From assembly GCF_947495735.1 (NCBI RefSeq), contig NZ_CANMAA010000015.1, forward strand, positions 20,247-84,246: a stretch of DNA of 64,000 nucleotides. Direction: 5' to 3'. Below are positions 63,279 through 64,000 of this stretch, one piece after another. Within the stretch, counting starts at the first letter, position 1. Each line of letters begins with the position of its first letter. The position numbers and the translations under genes are program-made. A model generated the notes under the pieces. That model did not search any database, had not been told where the DNA came from, and saw nothing but the letters and a program-made list of their open reading frames with translations. This DNA comes from an uncultured Pseudokineococcus sp. (GTDB taxonomy: Bacteria > Actinomycetota > Actinomycetes > Actinomycetales > Quadrisphaeraceae).

Positions 63279-64000
63279 GGGGCACCTCGTCGACCTCGGC
63301 GTCGGCGAGCGCGTCGGTGCGCAGGTCCAGCGCGGCGACGAGCAGCCGTGCCGTCACCAGCTCGACGCCGACGAGGAGCTCCGGCAGCGCGTCGAGCGCC
63401 GCGCGCGTGCGTCCGGCCGGGTCGTCGTCGCGCGCGTCGGGGTTGAGCAGGTGCAGCAGCAGCACCCGGACGACGTCGCGCTCGTCCGCGGGCGGCTCGA
63501 GACCGACGATCCGCAGGATCCCGGCCGAGGGATCACGCCGGACGTCGGACTCGACCGGCGCCGACGTGCGCAGCGACCACCGCAGCACCCGCGAGCGCTC
63601 CACCCGCCGCCGCAGCTCCTCCACCCCCGCACTTCGTCGACTCTCTGACGACCTGCGGCCCTCACAAGGGCGATCTGCCGACACAGTGCGGGAAAAGGGG
63701 CTCCCTCCACGGCGATGTGCCGACAGAGTGCTGGAGGGAAGCCCCGGGTCCTGGCGAGGTGTCGACACAGTGCGGGGGGCGGTCGCCTCGCTGCGGCCGT
63801 CATCGGGGTCACCACCGAGCGCGGCGTCGCGCAGGCGCACGGCCGCGGCGGCGAGGTCCGCGGCGCCGGCGAGGCGCAGCACCTGGGCTGCGGCGTCCAG
63901 ACGTCGGGCCCCGTCCTCGAGGACGGCGGCGTCAGCGCGCCCGGCGGCGTCAGCGCGCCCGGCGGCGTCAGCGCGCCCGGCGGCGTCAGCGCGCCCGGCG
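63271..64000 (-). CDS. Unrecognised protein of the nuo cluster (5' part outside window)
   Basis: The frame is open leftward from the window edge to TGA at 63271-63273, 242 residues visible. It begins in an AGRADA repeat, then a helical Ala/Leu/Arg-rich part, a low-complexity part with three 14-residue-spaced RTVS-like units (about 63669-63774), and a C-terminal conserved-looking region (RRDPSAGILRIVGLEPPADERDVVRVLLLHLLNPDARDDDP). It overlaps nuoH by eight bases, so it is part of the operon. It stands where nuoC/D or nuoG-like genes would be expected; I cannot assign it. Confidence 0.5.
   Translation of the reverse strand, partial: AGRADAAGRADAAGRADAAGRADAAVLEDGARRLDAAAQVLRLAGAADLAAAAVRLRDAALGGDPDDGRSEATAPRTVSTPRQDPGLPSSTLSAHRRGGSPFSRTVSADRPCEGRRSSESRRSAGVEELRRRVERSRVLRWSLRTSAPVESDVRRDPSAGILRIVGLEPPADERDVVRVLLLHLLNPDARDDDPAGRTRAALDALPELLVGVELVTARLLVAALDLRTDALADAEVDEVPRG
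63669..63774. repeat. Three 22-bp units at exact 42-bp spacing
   Basis: Copies of GGCGATCTGCCGACACAGTG-like sequence start at 63669, 63711 and 63753. Between the second and third lies part of a long inverted pair (GGGGCTCCCTCCA against TGGAGGGAAGCCCC). On the minus strand they code for repeated RTVS/STLS segments. Probably an inserted repeat inside the partial gene. Confidence 0.75.
63928..63999. repeat. Perfect 18-bp tandem repeat, at least 4 copies
   Basis: Four identical units of GGCGTCAGCGCGCCCGGC run to the window edge and may continue past it. In the leftward partial gene each unit codes for six residues (AGRADA), so copy number changes keep the frame. Confidence 0.95.

Noticed and set aside
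63669..63774. 42-base spaced repeats considered as CRISPR
   Set aside because: Only three imperfect units, protein-coding frame retained, no cas genes.

Overview
The window is 64 kb of very GC-rich DNA with the codon use, frequent GTG starts and four-base ATGA/GTGA gene overlaps typical of a high-GC actinomycete. Gene content (LacI/GntR-controlled sugar importers, an UreAB fusion, an FmdB/formamidase pair, a second-type nuo cluster) fits Actinomycetota; a Kineosporiales-like host is only a guess. No rRNA, tRNA, CRISPR array or recognisable transposase was seen.

Layout. 1-478: end of an FMO-like flavoprotein. 567-8082: a seven-gene leftward operon (GntR regulator, GH39 glycosidase, aldo/keto reductase, two permeases, solute-binding lipoprotein, SDR) behind a promoter whose spacer holds a perfect palindrome. 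8322-14845: redox and stress genes with their regulators (SQR-like flavoprotein, PCD-VOC fusion, TetR/DUF4188, OhrR-type MarR/chloroperoxidase, SDR/LysR). 14964-23660: a LacI-controlled glycoside locus (GH2, LacI, GH31, two permeases, binding protein) with the same operator at two promoters. 23913-37680: single genes, including a beta-propeller protein, epimerase, Fpg-type glycosylase, a RES/Xre toxin-antitoxin pair, an MFS transporter, small exported proteins, an XRE/oxidoreductase pair and a zinc-ribbon-tailed gene that recurs twice as wreckage. 37919-43733: TetR, a domain-permuted GH3 enzyme, hipB with a stub of hipA, and a second RES/antitoxin pair. 43932-51741: a nitrogen operon (NCS1 permease with a zinc-binding tail, ureAB-C-F-G-D, fmdB-like gene, formamidase). 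56612-64000: a leftward nuo cluster (unknown partial gene, H, J, K, L, M, N).

Between the nitrogen operon and nuoN lies the most unusual stretch, about 51.74-56.6 kb. Its first part is graveyard DNA: decayed copies of three genes whose better copies lie elsewhere in the window. Mixed with these are three leftward genes of clearly lower GC: a protein with a TIR/deoxyribosyltransferase-like C-terminus, and an overlapping ParA-type ATPase plus SIR2-domain protein. The SIR2 protein keeps the NAD-site motifs and no ParB is present, so I read the ParA-SIR2 pair, perhaps with the TIR-like gene, as a candidate anti-phage system on a small horizontally acquired island. It is the best candidate here for an undescribed system. 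Function is inferred from domain architecture and context only.
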